A DNA stretch of 64,000 nucleotides from Enterobacter cancerogenus (GTDB lineage: Bacteria; Pseudomonadota; Gammaproteobacteria; Enterobacterales; Enterobacteriaceae): NCBI RefSeq assembly GCF_019047785.1, contig NZ_CP077290.1:868001-932000 (forward strand), read 5' to 3'. The position numbers and the translations under genes are program-made. A model generated the notes under the pieces. The model ran no database searches. It was not told where the DNA came from and saw nothing but the letters and a program-made list of their open reading frames with translations. Below, piece after piece: positions 13,455-22,772 of this stretch. The stretch's first letter is position 1. Every line of letters begins with the position of its first letter.

Positions 13455-14393
13455 TCAGTATCCACGCTGTCTGTCGACCTGCCCGGTGACGGTTTTTCCT
13501 TTTTCAATCTCGCTGATGGTGTGGGAAATGTACGCCACGGCTTCGGCAGGCCGTGTGACCGCCGCGATGTGCGGCGTCATCGCCACCCGCGGGTGCGCCC
13601 ACAGCGGGCTTTCTTCTGGCAACGGTTCACGGCTGTAGACATCGAGCATTGCACCTTTCAGCTTACCGCTGTCCAGAGCTTTAATCAGATCGGCTTCCAC
13701 AAGGTGAACGCCGCGCGCGAGATTCATGACGTAGCTCTGGTCTGCCAGCTGGTTCAGCAGTTCGCCGTTGATGATGCCCACGGTTTCAGCAGTATTTGGC
13801 AACAGGTTTATTAACACGCGGGTGTCTTTCAGAAACGCTGGCAGCTCCTGTGTTCCTGCAAAGCTGGCTATACCCGGATAATCCTTGCGGCTGCGGCTCC
13901 AGCAGCGCAGCGGGAACCCCCATGGGGCAAGGGCTTCGGCCACTTTCGATCCCAGTACGCCCGCCCCGAGAAGACCAATCGTGAAGTTTTCCCGGGGGTA
14001 CTCAGGCAGCGGCTCCCAGCGGGCCTGCTGTTTCAACGCCTGATAGTCATCAAAACGGCGGAACCAGTGCAGCACCTGGCTAACTGCATACTCCTGCATT
14101 TGCTGACCCATGCCGGTGTCTTCCAGGCGGAACAGCGGAATATGTTCCGGCAGCATTTCCGGGTGGGCTTTCAGTTTACTGAGGATCGAATCCACGCCAG
14201 CGCCCAGGGCAAATACGGCTTTCAGCTCGCGGCCCTGCAGCATTTCTACCGGCGGGTGCCAGACCAGCGCATAGTCAGCATGATCGTTATGGCCGCGTTT
14301 CCACTCACGTACCCGCGCACCCGGCAGCGCCGCTGAAAGTGCATTAATCCAGTAAGCCGTATCAAAAGTGGGGTGATAGAAAATAATATCCAT
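13455..14393 (-). CDS. ghrA: Glyoxylate/hydroxypyruvate reductase A
   Basis: A 312-residue cytoplasmic D-2-hydroxyacid dehydrogenase reducing glyoxylate and hydroxypyruvate with NADPH. NAD(P)-binding loop GAGVLGSK at 143-150; LARGVHLVE carries the substrate-binding Arg; TPHIAAVT carries the catalytic His. Start chosen at ATG 14393, which has AGGA six bases before it and gives the E. coli length; an ATG two codons earlier sits on the ribosome binding site. The serX-like tRNA lies upstream, as in E. coli. Confidence 0.94.
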   Translation of the reverse strand: MDIIFYHPTFDTAYWINALSAALPGARVREWKRGHNDHADYALVWHPPVEMLQGRELKAVFALGAGVDSILSKLKAHPEMLPEHIPLFRLEDTGMGQQMQEYAVSQVLHWFRRFDDYQALKQQARWEPLPEYPRENFTIGLLGAGVLGSKVAEALAPWGFPLRCWSRSRKDYPGIASFAGTQELPAFLKDTRVLINLLPNTAETVGIINGELLNQLADQSYVMNLARGVHLVEADLIKALDSGKLKGAMLDVYSREPLPEESPLWAHPRVAMTPHIAAVTRPAEAVAYISHTISEIEKGKTVTGQVDRQRGY

Positions 14394-14562
14394 AGTCATT
14401 CCTGCCTTTTATTGCGCTGTTTTATTTTCATTTTCAACTGGATTGCCAGCATAACAAATTTCATCGTCATCCGCGTTGCTGATAAAAAAGACGGTTTCCG
14501 TGCATTTAGGAATCAGGTTGTCTGAAGTTTGTCTAAACGCACGACATTACTGAAAAAGTGAG

Positions 14563-14591
14563 TTGACGGCAGTTCGGCTTTTCCTTACATT
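14563..14591 (+). promoter_or_regulatory. Promoter of first tRNA-Ser(GGA)
   Basis: -35 TTGACG (14563-14568), 17-base spacer, -10 TACATT (14586-14591). A GC-rich discriminator (AGCGCCCG) follows, typical of stringently controlled stable-RNA promoters. Confidence 0.8.
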
Positions 14592-14625
14592 AGCGCCCGT
14601 CCCGACAACAACGGGATGACAATAT

Positions 14626-14713
14626 GGTGAGGTGTCCGAGTGGCTGAAGGAGCACGCCTGGAAAGTGTGTATACGGCAACGTATCGGGGGTTCGAATCCC
14701 CCCCTCACCGCCA
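14626..14713 (+). tRNA. serX: tRNA-Ser(GGA), copy 1
   Basis: An 88-base serine tRNA with encoded CCA. Acceptor GGTGAGG pairs with CCTCACC; the D-arm has GTCCGAGTGGCTGAAGGAGC; the anticodon loop CTGGAAA gives anticodon GGA (reads UCC/UCU). The long variable arm of class II serine tRNAs and the T-arm GGGGGTTCGAATCCCCC are present. It is next to ghrA like E. coli serX. Identical in sequence to copy 2 at 18393. Confidence 0.97.
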
Positions 14714-15678
14714 TATTTAAAGAAGAGCTCGCATGAAAATGCGGGCTTTTTTTTGCATGTTGCACACCACCGGGGGGATGAGAACCCCCGACCGGGGTTC
14801 GACAACGGGCGAGCGTAGCGAGTCAATCCCCCCCTCACCGCCATATTTAAGAAAGAGCTCGTACGAAAGTACGGGCTTTTTTTTGCATGTTGCACACTAC
14901 CGGGGGGATGAGAACCCCCGACCGGGGTTCGACAACGGGCGGCGGCCCGTTGGACAGACTGGGCGCGCAGCGAACAGGCTGCCCGCAGGGCGAGCGCAGC
15001 GAGTCAATCCCCCCCTCACCGCCATATTTAAAGAAGAGCCCGCATGAAAATGTGGGCTTTTTTTTTGCATATTGCACACCACCGGGGGGATGAGAACCCC
15101 CGACCGGGGTTCGACAACGGGCGGCAGCCCGTTGGACAGACTGGGCGCGTAGCGAACAGGCTGCCCGAAGGGCGAGCGCAGCGAGTCAATCCCCCCCTCG
15201 CCGTCATATTTGAAGAAGAGTTCGCATGAAAATGCGGGCTTTTTTTTGCATGTTGCACACTACCGGGGGGATGAGAACTCCCGACCGTGGTTCGACAACG
15301 GGCGGCAGCCCGTTGGACAGACTGGGCGCGTAGCGAACAGGCTGCCCGAAGGGCGAGCGCAGCGAGTCAATCCCCCCCTCACCGTCATATTTGAAGAAGA
15401 GTTCGCATGAAAATGCGGGCTTTTTTTTGCATGTTGCACACTACCGGGGGGATGAGAACTCCCGACCGTGGTTCGACAACGGGCGGCAGCCCGTTGGACA
15501 GACTGGGCGCGCAGCGAACAGGCTGCCCGCAGGGCGAGCGCAGCGAGTCAATCCCCCCCTCACCGCCATATTTAAAGAAGAGCTCGTACGAAAGTACGGG
15601 CTTTTTTTTTGCATGTTGAACTTTACCCTTGTGCGGTCTGGGCCCCTCACCCTAGCCCTCTCCCCAGGGGAGAGGGAA
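14714..15678 (+). repeat. Tandem tRNA-Ser 3'-end repeat array, locus 1
   Basis: Five units follow the tRNA: 14714-14843 (130 bases), 14844-15024 (181), 15025-15206 (182), 15207-15387 (181) and 15388-15568 (181). Each ends in the 3' end of the tRNA (AATCCCCCCCTCACCGCCA; CCGTCA in the units ending 15206 and 15387). Each begins with a terminator hairpin, at 14726, 14856, 15037, 15219 and 15400; a sixth hairpin at 15581 follows the last unit. A tail with a CCCTCACCC...GAGAGGG palindrome ends near 15678. The layout recalls the rtT repeats behind E. coli tyrT. No credible gene lies in it. Confidence 0.9.
14726..14754 (+). terminator. Terminator of tRNA-Ser copy 1
   Basis: Stem AGCTCGCAT / ATGCGGGCT with GAAA loop and eight T. 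The same hairpin recurs in each repeat unit with changed but pairing stems. Confidence 0.9.
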
Positions 15679-15681
15679 TTA

Positions 15682-16587
15682 TTACTCCTCCACCATACGT
15701 GCATACTCTTCGGTGAGAAAATCCACCAGCGTTCTGACGGATGGCAACAGCCCGCGCCGGGACGGATAAACCGCGTGGATCACTTCCCGTCTTGGTTCCC
15801 AGTCTTCCAGTACCCGAACGAGTTCACCGGAGGCAAGTTGCTCTTTCACCATCAAAATCGGCAATTGCACTACGCCCACACCCGCCATCGCCGCTTCGCG
15901 TAGCGCCAGCATGTCGGTGGTAATAAAGCGCGGCGTGAAATGGATCTCCGCTTTTGCGCCCTGCGGACCGCAGAGATCCCATTTATGTACCTGTTTACCG
16001 GCTCCCATGCTTAAGCCCGGCCAGTCGCTCAGCGCCGAGGGGGTAAGCGGTGCGCCCAGGCGTTCAACCAGCTGCCGCCCCGCCACCAGACAATGTCCCC
16101 TGTCGGCCAGCACCCTTAGAACCAGATCGCTGTCATCAAACGGACGCGGCCGCACGCGGATCGCCACATCAATCCCCTCGGCTACCGGATCGACCCGCCG
16201 ATTGGTTGCCTCCAGCTGCAGATTGATGCCGGGATAGCGCGCCAGAAAGCGTGCCAGCATTGGCCCTACGTGGACATGCAGCAACGTAACCGGACAGGTG
16301 ATCCTGACGATACCGCGCGGTTCGGCCTGCAGCGCAGCCACGGCCTCCTCTGCCGCCTCCGCTTCCACCAGCATTGCCTTACAGTGCTGATAGAACGTCT
16401 GCCCGACCTCCGTCACCGTAAACTGCCGCGTGGTACGCTGAATTAAGCGCACGCCAAGCCGCTCCTCCAGCTGAGCTATCCGGCGGCTCAGTTTCGATTT
16501 AGGCTCATCAAGCGCCCGCCCCGCTGCCGCAAATCCTCCGTGCTCGACCACTTTCACAAACCAGGCTAAATCGTTGAGATCCTGCAT
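15682..16587 (-). CDS. LysR-family transcriptional regulator
   Basis: A 301-residue LysR-type regulator: N-terminal winged helix (LAWFVKVVEHGGFAAAGRAL, KLSRRIAQLEERLGVRLIQRTTR) and a C-terminal substrate-binding domain. The start at 16587 (MQDLNDL) fits the family; the frame runs open to 16608. It is divergent from the pirin gene with about 110 bases between, the usual layout for a LysR protein controlling its neighbour. It most resembles the pirin-linked or YhcS/AaeR-like group; the effector is unknown. Confidence 0.88.
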   Translation of the reverse strand: MQDLNDLAWFVKVVEHGGFAAAGRALDEPKSKLSRRIAQLEERLGVRLIQRTTRQFTVTEVGQTFYQHCKAMLVEAEAAEEAVAALQAEPRGIVRITCPVTLLHVHVGPMLARFLARYPGINLQLEATNRRVDPVAEGIDVAIRVRPRPFDDSDLVLRVLADRGHCLVAGRQLVERLGAPLTPSALSDWPGLSMGAGKQVHKWDLCGPQGAKAEIHFTPRFITTDMLALREAAMAGVGVVQLPILMVKEQLASGELVRVLEDWEPRREVIHAVYPSRRGLLPSVRTLVDFLTEEYARMVEE

Positions 16588-16697
16588 ACCCTCTCCATCG
16601 TTCCACAAACGGAACAGTGAGTGTCATTTTCACGCTCTACCGGAATATTAGACCTGAATATAAGCTAATTACATCAACAGAACATCAGGAGTTCATC

Positions 16698-17567
16698 ATG
16701 AAACAGGTCACAGGCGTTTATACCGCACCGCGACAGCACTGGGTCGGCGACGGTTTTCCGGTTCGCTCGATGTTTTCTTATCAGACGCACGGTGAACCGC
16801 TCAGCCCGTTCCTGCTTTTGGACTACGCCGGTCCCTTTGCCTTCCCGGCTGACGGGGCAAAACGCGGCGTTGGTCAGCATCCTCATCGTGGATTTGAAAC
16901 GGTCACCATTGTCTATTCCGGCGAAGTGGAGCATCGCGATTCGACGGGACAAGCCGGCGTGATTGGACCGGGCGATGTGCAGTGGATGACGGCAGGCTCG
17001 GGCATTTTGCACGAAGAGTTTCACTCCAGCGCGTTCTCACAAAAAGGAGGGGAACTCAAAATGATGCAGCTGTGGGTCAACCTGCCTGCGAAAGACAAAA
17101 TGGCCGCACCCGGCTATCAAAGCATCACCAAAGAGACGATCCCGGTGGTGACGCTGCCGGACGACAGTGGAACGCTGCGGGTGATCGCAGGCCGCTACGG
17201 CGAGACTGACGGCCCGGCCCGGACGTTCTCCCCGCTGAACGTCTGGGATATGACGTTGAATCAGGGAAGCCACCACACCTTCCATCAGCCCGAAGGCTGG
17301 AGCACAGCGCTTGTGGTGCTGGAAGGAAGCGTCACGGTGAACGGCACCGCCCAGGCGGGTGAAGCGCAGCTGGTGGTGCTCAGCCAGCAAGGTGACACCG
17401 TCCACCTGGAAGCCAACAGCGATACCAAAGTGCTGCTGATGGCGGGCGAACCGCTGAACGAGCCGATCGTCGGTTACGGCCCGTTTGTGATGAACAGTAA
17501 AACCGAAATCGCAGAAGCTATCCGTGATTTCAACTCAGGCCGTTTTGGCCAGATCCTCTCGTCATAA
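16698..17567 (+). CDS. Pirin-family cupin protein
   Basis: A 289-residue bicupin of the pirin/YhaK/YhhW type, whose members bind Fe and in some cases have quercetin 2,3-dioxygenase activity. Metal-binding residues are visible: [10 protein letters not shown], with two His, and LHEEFHSS, with His and Glu. Start 16698 has CAGGAG in front; the longer frame to 16617 is not supported. It forms a likely two-gene operon with the hydrolase 11 bases downstream, under the divergent LysR regulator. Confidence 0.9.
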   Translation: MKQVTGVYTAPRQHWVGDGFPVRSMFSYQTHGEPLSPFLLLDYAGPFAFPADGAKRGVGQHPHRGFETVTIVYSGEVEHRDSTGQAGVIGPGDVQWMTAGSGILHEEFHSSAFSQKGGELKMMQLWVNLPAKDKMAAPGYQSITKETIPVVTLPDDSGTLRVIAGRYGETDGPARTFSPLNVWDMTLNQGSHHTFHQPEGWSTALVVLEGSVTVNGTAQAGEAQLVVLSQQGDTVHLEANSDTKVLLMAGEPLNEPIVGYGPFVMNSKTEIAEAIRDFNSGRFGQILSS

Positions 17568-17578
17568 AGGAGAAGAAC

Positions 17579-18256
17579 ATGTCTACACCTGCAAATTTTA
17601 ACGGTTCCCGCCCGGTCATTGATGCGAATGATGCGGTCATGCTGCTTATCGATCATCAGAGCGGGCTGTTCCAGACCGTTGGCGACATGCCTATGCCGGA
17701 ACTGCGCGCCCGTGCGGCAGCACTGGCAAAAATCGCAACGCTTGCGCAGATCCCGGTGATTACCACTGCATCCGTTCCGCAGGGGCCAAACGGACCGCTG
17801 ATCCCGGAGATCCACGCCAACGCGCCGCACGCCCAGTACGTAGCCCGAAAAGGTGAGATTAACGCCTGGGATAACCCGGAGTTTGTGGCGGCGGTAAAAG
17901 CCACCGGGCGTAAAACGCTGATTATTGCCGGGACCATCACCAGCGTCTGCATGGCGTTCCCATCCATCAGCGCGGTGGCGGACGGCTATAAAGTGTTTGC
18001 GGTGATTGATGCCTCTGGCACCTACAGCAAAATGGCGCAGGAGATCACCCTGGCCCGTGTGGTTCAGGCGGGCGTTGTGCCAATGGATACCGCTGCCGTG
18101 GCCTCCGAGATCCAGCGGACATGGAATCGTGAAGACGCTGCACAGTGGGCTGAGGTTTATACGCATATCTTCCCGGCCTATCAGCTGTTGATCGAAAGCT
18201 ACGGTAAGGCGCAGGAAGTCGTGAAAAACGGCGAAATGCTCGATTCACAGCGTTAA
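17579..18256 (+). CDS. Isochorismatase-family hydrolase (YcaC-like)
   Basis: A 225-residue cysteine hydrolase of the isochorismatase superfamily. The Asp-Lys-Cys triad is apparent: D25 (LIDHQSGLF), K91 (ARKGEINAW) and C124 (TSVCMAFP). It resembles YcaC, whose substrate is unknown. AAAGGAG precedes the ATG. Together with the pirin it may act on a small aromatic or amide compound; that is inference from family and operon only. Confidence 0.88.
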   Translation: MSTPANFNGSRPVIDANDAVMLLIDHQSGLFQTVGDMPMPELRARAAALAKIATLAQIPVITTASVPQGPNGPLIPEIHANAPHAQYVARKGEINAWDNPEFVAAVKATGRKTLIIAGTITSVCMAFPSISAVADGYKVFAVIDASGTYSKMAQEITLARVVQAGVVPMDTAAVASEIQRTWNREDAAQWAEVYTHIFPAYQLLIESYGKAQEVVKNGEMLDSQR

Positions 18257-18321
18257 TACCCGGTGCTGCAACCTAAGCTGATTAAGGCTTAACCGAACAA
18301 GCACAAATACAGAAAATCTGC

Positions 18322-18350
18322 TTGACCGTTTTAGCGCAACTCCCTATAGT
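18322..18350 (+). promoter_or_regulatory. Promoter of second tRNA-Ser(GGA)
   Basis: -35 TTGACC (18322-18327), 17-base spacer, -10 TATAGT (18345-18350), then a GC-rich discriminator AGCGCCCCG. The sequence upstream of the tRNA differs from copy 1, so the promoter is independent. Confidence 0.82.
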
Positions 18351-18392
18351 AGCGCCCCGTTGCCCCCAAGCGGTCAGGCAGCAAAACAATAT

Positions 18393-18480
18393 GGTGAGGT
18401 GTCCGAGTGGCTGAAGGAGCACGCCTGGAAAGTGTGTATACGGCAACGTATCGGGGGTTCGAATCCCCCCCTCACCGCCA
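18393..18480 (+). tRNA. tRNA-Ser(GGA), copy 2
   Basis: An 88-base serine tRNA, base for base the same as copy 1 at 14626, including the encoded CCA and GGA anticodon. It has its own promoter and terminator (18493-18520). E. coli has one serX at this map position plus serW elsewhere, so this looks like a local duplicate. Confidence 0.97.
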
Positions 18481-18898
18481 TATTTAAAGAAGAGCTCGTA
18501 CGAAAGTACGGGCTTTTTTTGCATGTTGCACACCACCGGGGGGATGAGAACTCCCGACCGGGGTTCGACAACGGGCGGCAGCCCGTTGGACAGACTGGGC
18601 GCGCAGCGAACAGGCTGCCCGAAGGGCGAGCGCAGCGAGTCAATCCCCCCTCACCGCCATATTTAAAGAAGAGCTCGTACGAAAGTACGGGCTTTTTTTT
18701 CGCATGTTGCACACCAACGGGGGGATGAGAACCCCCGACCGGGGTTCGACAACGGGCGAGCGCAGCGAGTCAATCCCCCCCTCACCGCCATATTTAAGAA
18801 AGAGCTCGCATGAAAATGCGGGCTTTTTTTTGCATGTTGCACTTCACCCTTGTGCGGTCTGGGCCCCTCACCCTAACCCTCTCCCCAAGGGAGAGGGA
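18481..18898 (+). repeat. Tandem tRNA-Ser 3'-end repeat array, locus 2
   Basis: Two units follow tRNA copy 2: 18481-18659 (179 bases) and 18660-18790 (131 bases). Each ends with the tRNA 3' end and CCA. Terminator hairpins start at 18493, 18672 and 18803. The tail with the CCCTCACCC...GAGAGGG palindrome (to about 18898) closely matches the tail of locus 1, so the duplicated block includes tRNA, repeats and tail. Confidence 0.9.
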
Positions 18899-18930
18899 AA
18901 ACGTCCTAACCTTTGGTAAAACCGCACCGG

Positions 18931-18966
18931 CCCCGTAGGCCGGGTAAGCGCAGCGCCACCCGGCGC
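18931..18966. repeat. REP-like element
   Basis: GTAGGCCGGGTAAGCGCAGC followed by GCCACCCGGC: a palindromic REP unit between the tRNA array and the phoH terminator. Confidence 0.75.
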
Positions 18967-18977
18967 AACAAACTGCA

Positions 18978-19008
18978 CAAAAAAACAAAGCCCGGTTCCC
19001 CGGGCCTT
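18978..19008 (-). terminator. Terminator after phoH
   Basis: Stem AAGCCCGG / CCGGGC(C)TT with TTCC loop; a T-rich run follows on the minus strand. A one-base bulge is present. Confidence 0.7.
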
Positions 19009-19024
19009 GAACACAACACGTCAC

Positions 19025-19813
19025 TCAGTAGTACGCCTGCAGCGTTCGCTGGCACAGCGCCGAACGCACGCAGTCATCTTTGGTAAAGCGTACCACCCCA
19101 ATCATCTCGTCTTCTTCAAAACGAGCCATGGCGTCACTCAGGCCGGACTTGACGCCCGACGGCAGGTCGCACTGGGTGATATCGCCATTGACGATGACCG
19201 TCACGTTCTCCCCGAGGCGCGTTAAAAACATCTTCATTTGCGCAGCGGTCACGTTCTGAGCCTCGTCAAGGATCACGACCGCATTTTCAAATGTACGTCC
19301 GCGCATATAGGCGAACGGCGCGATTTCCACCTTGCCAATCTCTGGCCGCAGGCAGTACTGCATAAAGGATGCGCCCAGTCGCTTCACCAGCACGTCATAG
19401 ACGGGCCTGAAGTAGGGAGCAAACTTCTCTGAGATATCTCCGGGTAAGAAACCGAGATCTTCATCAGCCTGCAGTACCGGACGGGTGACAATAATTCTGT
19501 CCACGTCCTTATGGATCAGCGCCTCTGCCGCTTTGGCCGCGCTAATCCAGGTTTTCCCGCATCCGGCTTCACCGGTTGCAAAGATGAGCTGTTTACTCTC
19601 GATAGCATTCAGGTAGTGCGCCTGAGCTTCATTCCGCGCCACAATTGGGGAAGTATCACGGCAGTCCCGCGCCATGCCAATTGCTTCTACGCCACTCATC
19701 TGCACAAGCGAGGTGACCGACTCTTCTTCACGCTGTTTATGACTACGTGAATCCCGTCTCAGCACACGTTTTGCTTCGCGACGAGCTTTGATCACTGCTT
19801 TTTGTCTTCCCAT
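19025..19813 (-). CDS. phoH: PhoH phosphate-starvation ATPase
   Basis: A cytoplasmic P-loop ATPase of the PhoH family, induced by phosphate starvation in E. coli; some PhoH proteins are RNA helicase-like. Walker A GEAGCGKT at about 81-88, Walker B VVILDEAQN about 90 residues later. I place the start at ATG 19813 (262 residues), with AAGGTG six bases before it. The frame stays open to ATG 20089 (354 residues, the length given to E. coli PhoH), but that extension is low in recognisable structure. It lies next to efeUOB, as in E. coli. Confidence 0.9.
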   Translation of the reverse strand: MGRQKAVIKARREAKRVLRRDSRSHKQREEESVTSLVQMSGVEAIGMARDCRDTSPIVARNEAQAHYLNAIESKQLIFATGEAGCGKTWISAAKAAEALIHKDVDRIIVTRPVLQADEDLGFLPGDISEKFAPYFRPVYDVLVKRLGASFMQYCLRPEIGKVEIAPFAYMRGRTFENAVVILDEAQNVTAAQMKMFLTRLGENVTVIVNGDITQCDLPSGVKSGLSDAMARFEEDEMIGVVRFTKDDCVRSALCQRTLQAYY

Positions 19814-20312
19814 GGATAGCACCTTGAGTTGTTGGTATTCATCACACGCGCCAGCGTCGGCACGATTATGCGCACAAACATCAGAGGGTTGGCTTCCTTG
19901 TAAGCCATTGCTTGCTTTGCCGGATGACGACACAAAACGGCTACGCGCACCATTTTGCACGTCGGTAGTAAGAGGGTGTTGCGTTGAGGGGGATAAATCT
20001 GTAGTGAAAAGATCGCTGCCGGAGTCAGAGCCTCCGCGCCGGGTGCTGCGGGTGTTACGTTTACCTTGTCCAGTACAGGACGCTACCATTCGCGATCTCC
20101 ATAGTGAATCAGTTTCACTGCCGGGAACTACCGCTGTCTTATCTTAAGTACATCAGGGATTATCATAAATGCAACATTTATTTTACCATAATGCAACTTT
20201 TAAGACTGTACCTGCAGTGGATTCAGTCTCATATAGAAATATTACAGAAAAATAACAACAAGATAGTCATCGCGAAAAATAATGTCCCTGCGAACAATCG
20301 CAGGGACGATTA
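19814..20312. other. phoH upstream region
   Basis: About 500 bases between the phoH start and the efeB stop. It holds the in-frame phoH extension (to 20089), an AT-rich stretch (20160-20280) and the efe terminator. I could not place a convincing Pho box by eye. Confidence 0.5.
20270..20307 (-). terminator. Terminator after efeUOB
   Basis: Ten-base stem GTCCCTGCGA / TCGCAGGGAC with a four-base loop, followed by ATTATTTTT on the minus strand, 6 bases past the efeB stop. Confidence 0.88.
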
Positions 20313-21596
20313 TCAGGCTTCGATCAGCCCCTGACCGAGATAGGCATCTGGCGTGCGCGGTCCAGGCAGAGCAAAGAAATAGCCACCGCCGATAGGTTTA
20401 ATGTACTCCTCCAGCGCTTCGCCGTTGAGCCGCTTCTGCACGGTCAGGAAGCCTTTCTCAAGGTCGTGCTGGTAGCAGACAAACAGCAGCCCCATATCGA
20501 GCTGGCCGGCATTTGTCACGCCCAGGGAGTAACTGTAGCCACGGCGCATCATCAGGCTGGACTGTGTTTCTGGCGTGCGCGGATTGGCGAGCCGGATATG
20601 GCTATCCAGCGCAATCACGTCCCCTTGCGGGTCGCGGGCATAGTCGGGCACGTCATGCTCGTTCTTCATGCCGAGCGGCGCGCCGCTTTGCTTATCGCGA
20701 CCGAAGATCGTCTGCTGTTCTTTAAGCGGCGTGCGATCCCAGAACTCGACGTGGAACTGAATGATCCGCACCGCCTGATAGCTGCCGCCCACAGCCCATG
20801 CCGGTTCCCCCTGGTTGGCGGTCACCCAGACCACCTCGTTCATCAGCGTGGCATCGCTGCTGTCCGGGTTGGCCGTGCCATCCTTAAAGCCCAGCAGGTT
20901 GACCGGCGTCTCTTTTCCTTTACTGCGGGCAGCGTGGTCAGAGATAAACCCTTCCCGCTTCCAGCGCACGCTCAGCAGGTCCGGCGTGTGCTTAATAATG
21001 TCCCGCAGGGCGTGGATCACCGTGTCCTGCGTATTGGCGCAGATCTGCAGCAGCAGATCGCCATGACAGAGGGCCGCGTCGAGGGAGTCGTTGGGAAAAC
21101 GCGTCATCTTTTGCAGCGAAATGGGCTTTTGTTTGGTCAGCCCGTAACGTGCATCAAACAGCGATTCACCCAGCGATACGGTGATTGTCAGATTATCAGG
21201 GGCGATAAACGGCCCCAGAATACCGGAGTCCATCGGCGGCAGGCGCGGATTTGGCGTGTCCGGGGCTGGCCCACCCGCGGTGAGAAACGCGATACGTGCC
21301 GTCAGCAGGCGGAACAAACGCTCCAGGTCGGCTTTGTCACTTGCCAGTGAATCGAAAGCCACCAGCATCATGGAGGCCTGCTGCGGGGTCAAAATGCCCG
21401 ACTGGTGCACGCCGTAAAAAGGCTGGGTCTCCATGCGGGCATCCGGTGACAGCGTGCCGGGGGCACTCTGCGGTTTTGCCGCATGTGCCACCGGACACCC
21501 TCCCGCCAGGGCAAGCGCGCCGCCGAGCGCCCCTACCCCTTTCAGTAACCGACGTCGCGACGGTTGTGCGACGTCATACTCGTCTTGCTTGTTCAT
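20313..21596 (-). CDS. efeB: EfeB deferrochelatase/peroxidase
   Basis: A 427-residue periplasmic DyP-type haem peroxidase, the third component of the EfeUOB ferrous iron system. Twin-arginine signal SRRRLLKG at residues 13-20 followed by a hydrophobic stretch. The DyP motif GFKDGTANP is at 236-244, and the haem-binding region [12 protein letters not shown] near 280. It oxidises Fe(II) and has been reported to release iron from haem. Last gene of efeUOB, 5 bases after efeO. Confidence 0.96.
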   Translation of the reverse strand: MNKQDEYDVAQPSRRRLLKGVGALGGALALAGGCPVAHAAKPQSAPGTLSPDARMETQPFYGVHQSGILTPQQASMMLVAFDSLASDKADLERLFRLLTARIAFLTAGGPAPDTPNPRLPPMDSGILGPFIAPDNLTITVSLGESLFDARYGLTKQKPISLQKMTRFPNDSLDAALCHGDLLLQICANTQDTVIHALRDIIKHTPDLLSVRWKREGFISDHAARSKGKETPVNLLGFKDGTANPDSSDATLMNEVVWVTANQGEPAWAVGGSYQAVRIIQFHVEFWDRTPLKEQQTIFGRDKQSGAPLGMKNEHDVPDYARDPQGDVIALDSHIRLANPRTPETQSSLMMRRGYSYSLGVTNAGQLDMGLLFVCYQHDLEKGFLTVQKRLNGEALEEYIKPIGGGYFFALPGPRTPDAYLGQGLIEA

Positions 21597-21601
21597 TCTA
21601 C

Positions 21602-22729
21602 TTAGTCCAGACCCAGCACGCCGCGCAGTTGAGCCAGATCTTCCGCCAGGGTGGTCACAGGGCCTTTCAGCGCGTTACGGTCAGCGTCGGTCAGTTTGTC
21701 GTAGGTTTCAAATCCGTCTTTGGTGCGGTACTTCGCCAGAATAGCGTCGACTTTCCTGAAATTAGCATCGACTTTCGCCAGCAGTTCGCCGTTCTCTTTC
21801 TGCAGCTGAGGACGCAGCAAATCAACAATCTTCTGCGCGCCGTCAACGTTCGCCTGGAAATCCCACAGGTCGGTGTGGCTGTAGCGATCTTCTTCACCGC
21901 TGATTTTGCTCGCCGCCACTTCTTCAATCAGGCCTGCTGCACCGCCCACCACTTTTGACGGTGGGAACGCCAGCTCGCTGATGCGTTTTTGCAGGTCCAG
22001 CACGTCGCTGTTCAACTGCTCCGCATATTTCTCCATCCCTTTGGTGGAGTTGTCGCCGAACAGAGCTTTTTCAAGGCGGTGGAAGCCGGTGAATTTAGGA
22101 TCGGCTGCTTTCTGCTCGTAGTCATCTTCGCGGGCATCGATACTGCCGTCGAGGTCGGAGAACAGCTCGGCAATCGGTTCGATACGCTCATAGTGCTGGC
22201 GGGTTGGGGCATACAGGGATTTCGCTTTTTCGATATCTCCTGCTTTCACCGCGTCGATAAAGGCTTTTGTCCCGGCAACCAGATCCGCAGTCTCTTTCAT
22301 GACATACGCTTTATACGCGGTGATGGCCTCACCCAGACTCAGCAGGGCATCCCCTTTGGCCGCGTCAGCAGTGGCTTCGCCCTTAACGATCAGTTTCCCT
22401 TTCGGGTTCGTCAACAGACCGCAGGTCATGTCATATTCACCCGGTTGCAGGTTAGCGGTCATCTTCTGGGTGAAGCCCGGCGCGATATTTTCGCGCTCTT
22501 CCACCACCATCACGCCTTTGAGGATCTCCCACTCCAGCGCCTTTTGACTGTGGTTTTGAATAATAAACTGGGTTTTACCGCTGTTAACCGTGATGGTCAT
22601 CGGTTCACACTGCTTATCATTCACGGTGACTTTCACCTGCGGAATATCAGCGGCCTGCGCGGATAATGCAGACGCAAAGAGCGCCGCCATACCAACCTGT
22701 AACGCACTACGACGAAATTGAATTGCCAT
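21602..22729 (-). CDS. efeO: EfeO periplasmic iron-binding protein
   Basis: A 375-residue periplasmic protein: Sec signal (ending SAQAAD), an N-terminal cupredoxin-like domain (about 30-120) and a C-terminal M75/imelysin domain with the [11 protein letters not shown] motif (GxHxxE). It hands iron to EfeU. ATG 22729 gives the E. coli length and is chosen over the in-frame ATG four codons earlier. Middle gene of efeUOB. Confidence 0.95.
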   Translation of the reverse strand: MAIQFRRSALQVGMAALFASALSAQAADIPQVKVTVNDKQCEPMTITVNSGKTQFIIQNHSQKALEWEILKGVMVVEERENIAPGFTQKMTANLQPGEYDMTCGLLTNPKGKLIVKGEATADAAKGDALLSLGEAITAYKAYVMKETADLVAGTKAFIDAVKAGDIEKAKSLYAPTRQHYERIEPIAELFSDLDGSIDAREDDYEQKAADPKFTGFHRLEKALFGDNSTKGMEKYAEQLNSDVLDLQKRISELAFPPSKVVGGAAGLIEEVAASKISGEEDRYSHTDLWDFQANVDGAQKIVDLLRPQLQKENGELLAKVDANFRKVDAILAKYRTKDGFETYDKLTDADRNALKGPVTTLAEDLAQLRGVLGLD

Positions 22730-22772
22730 GACCTTTCCCATTTAAAAGTATGTTGTAACTAAATAATGCACT

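Noticed and set aside
14714..15568. CRISPR array
   Set aside because: Repeats are 130-181 bases with no unique spacers, and no cas genes are nearby.
14590..15903. Many overlapping open frames in the tRNA repeat arrays (also 18282-18919)
   Set aside because: They are the same 181-base unit read again and again. The unit length is not a multiple of three, so the frame shifts at each unit; the peptides cross terminator stems and tRNA ends and match no family. A short protamine-like peptide as in tyrT was considered, but nothing supports it.
14626..18898. Integrative element or prophage at tRNA-Ser
   Set aside because: The tRNA is duplicated with its tail, but there is no integrase, excisionase, phage or conjugation gene between the copies.
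20160..20280. Pho box upstream of phoH
   Set aside because: No two adjacent CTGTCAT-like elements could be aligned with confidence; only a single CTGTCTTAT is seen.
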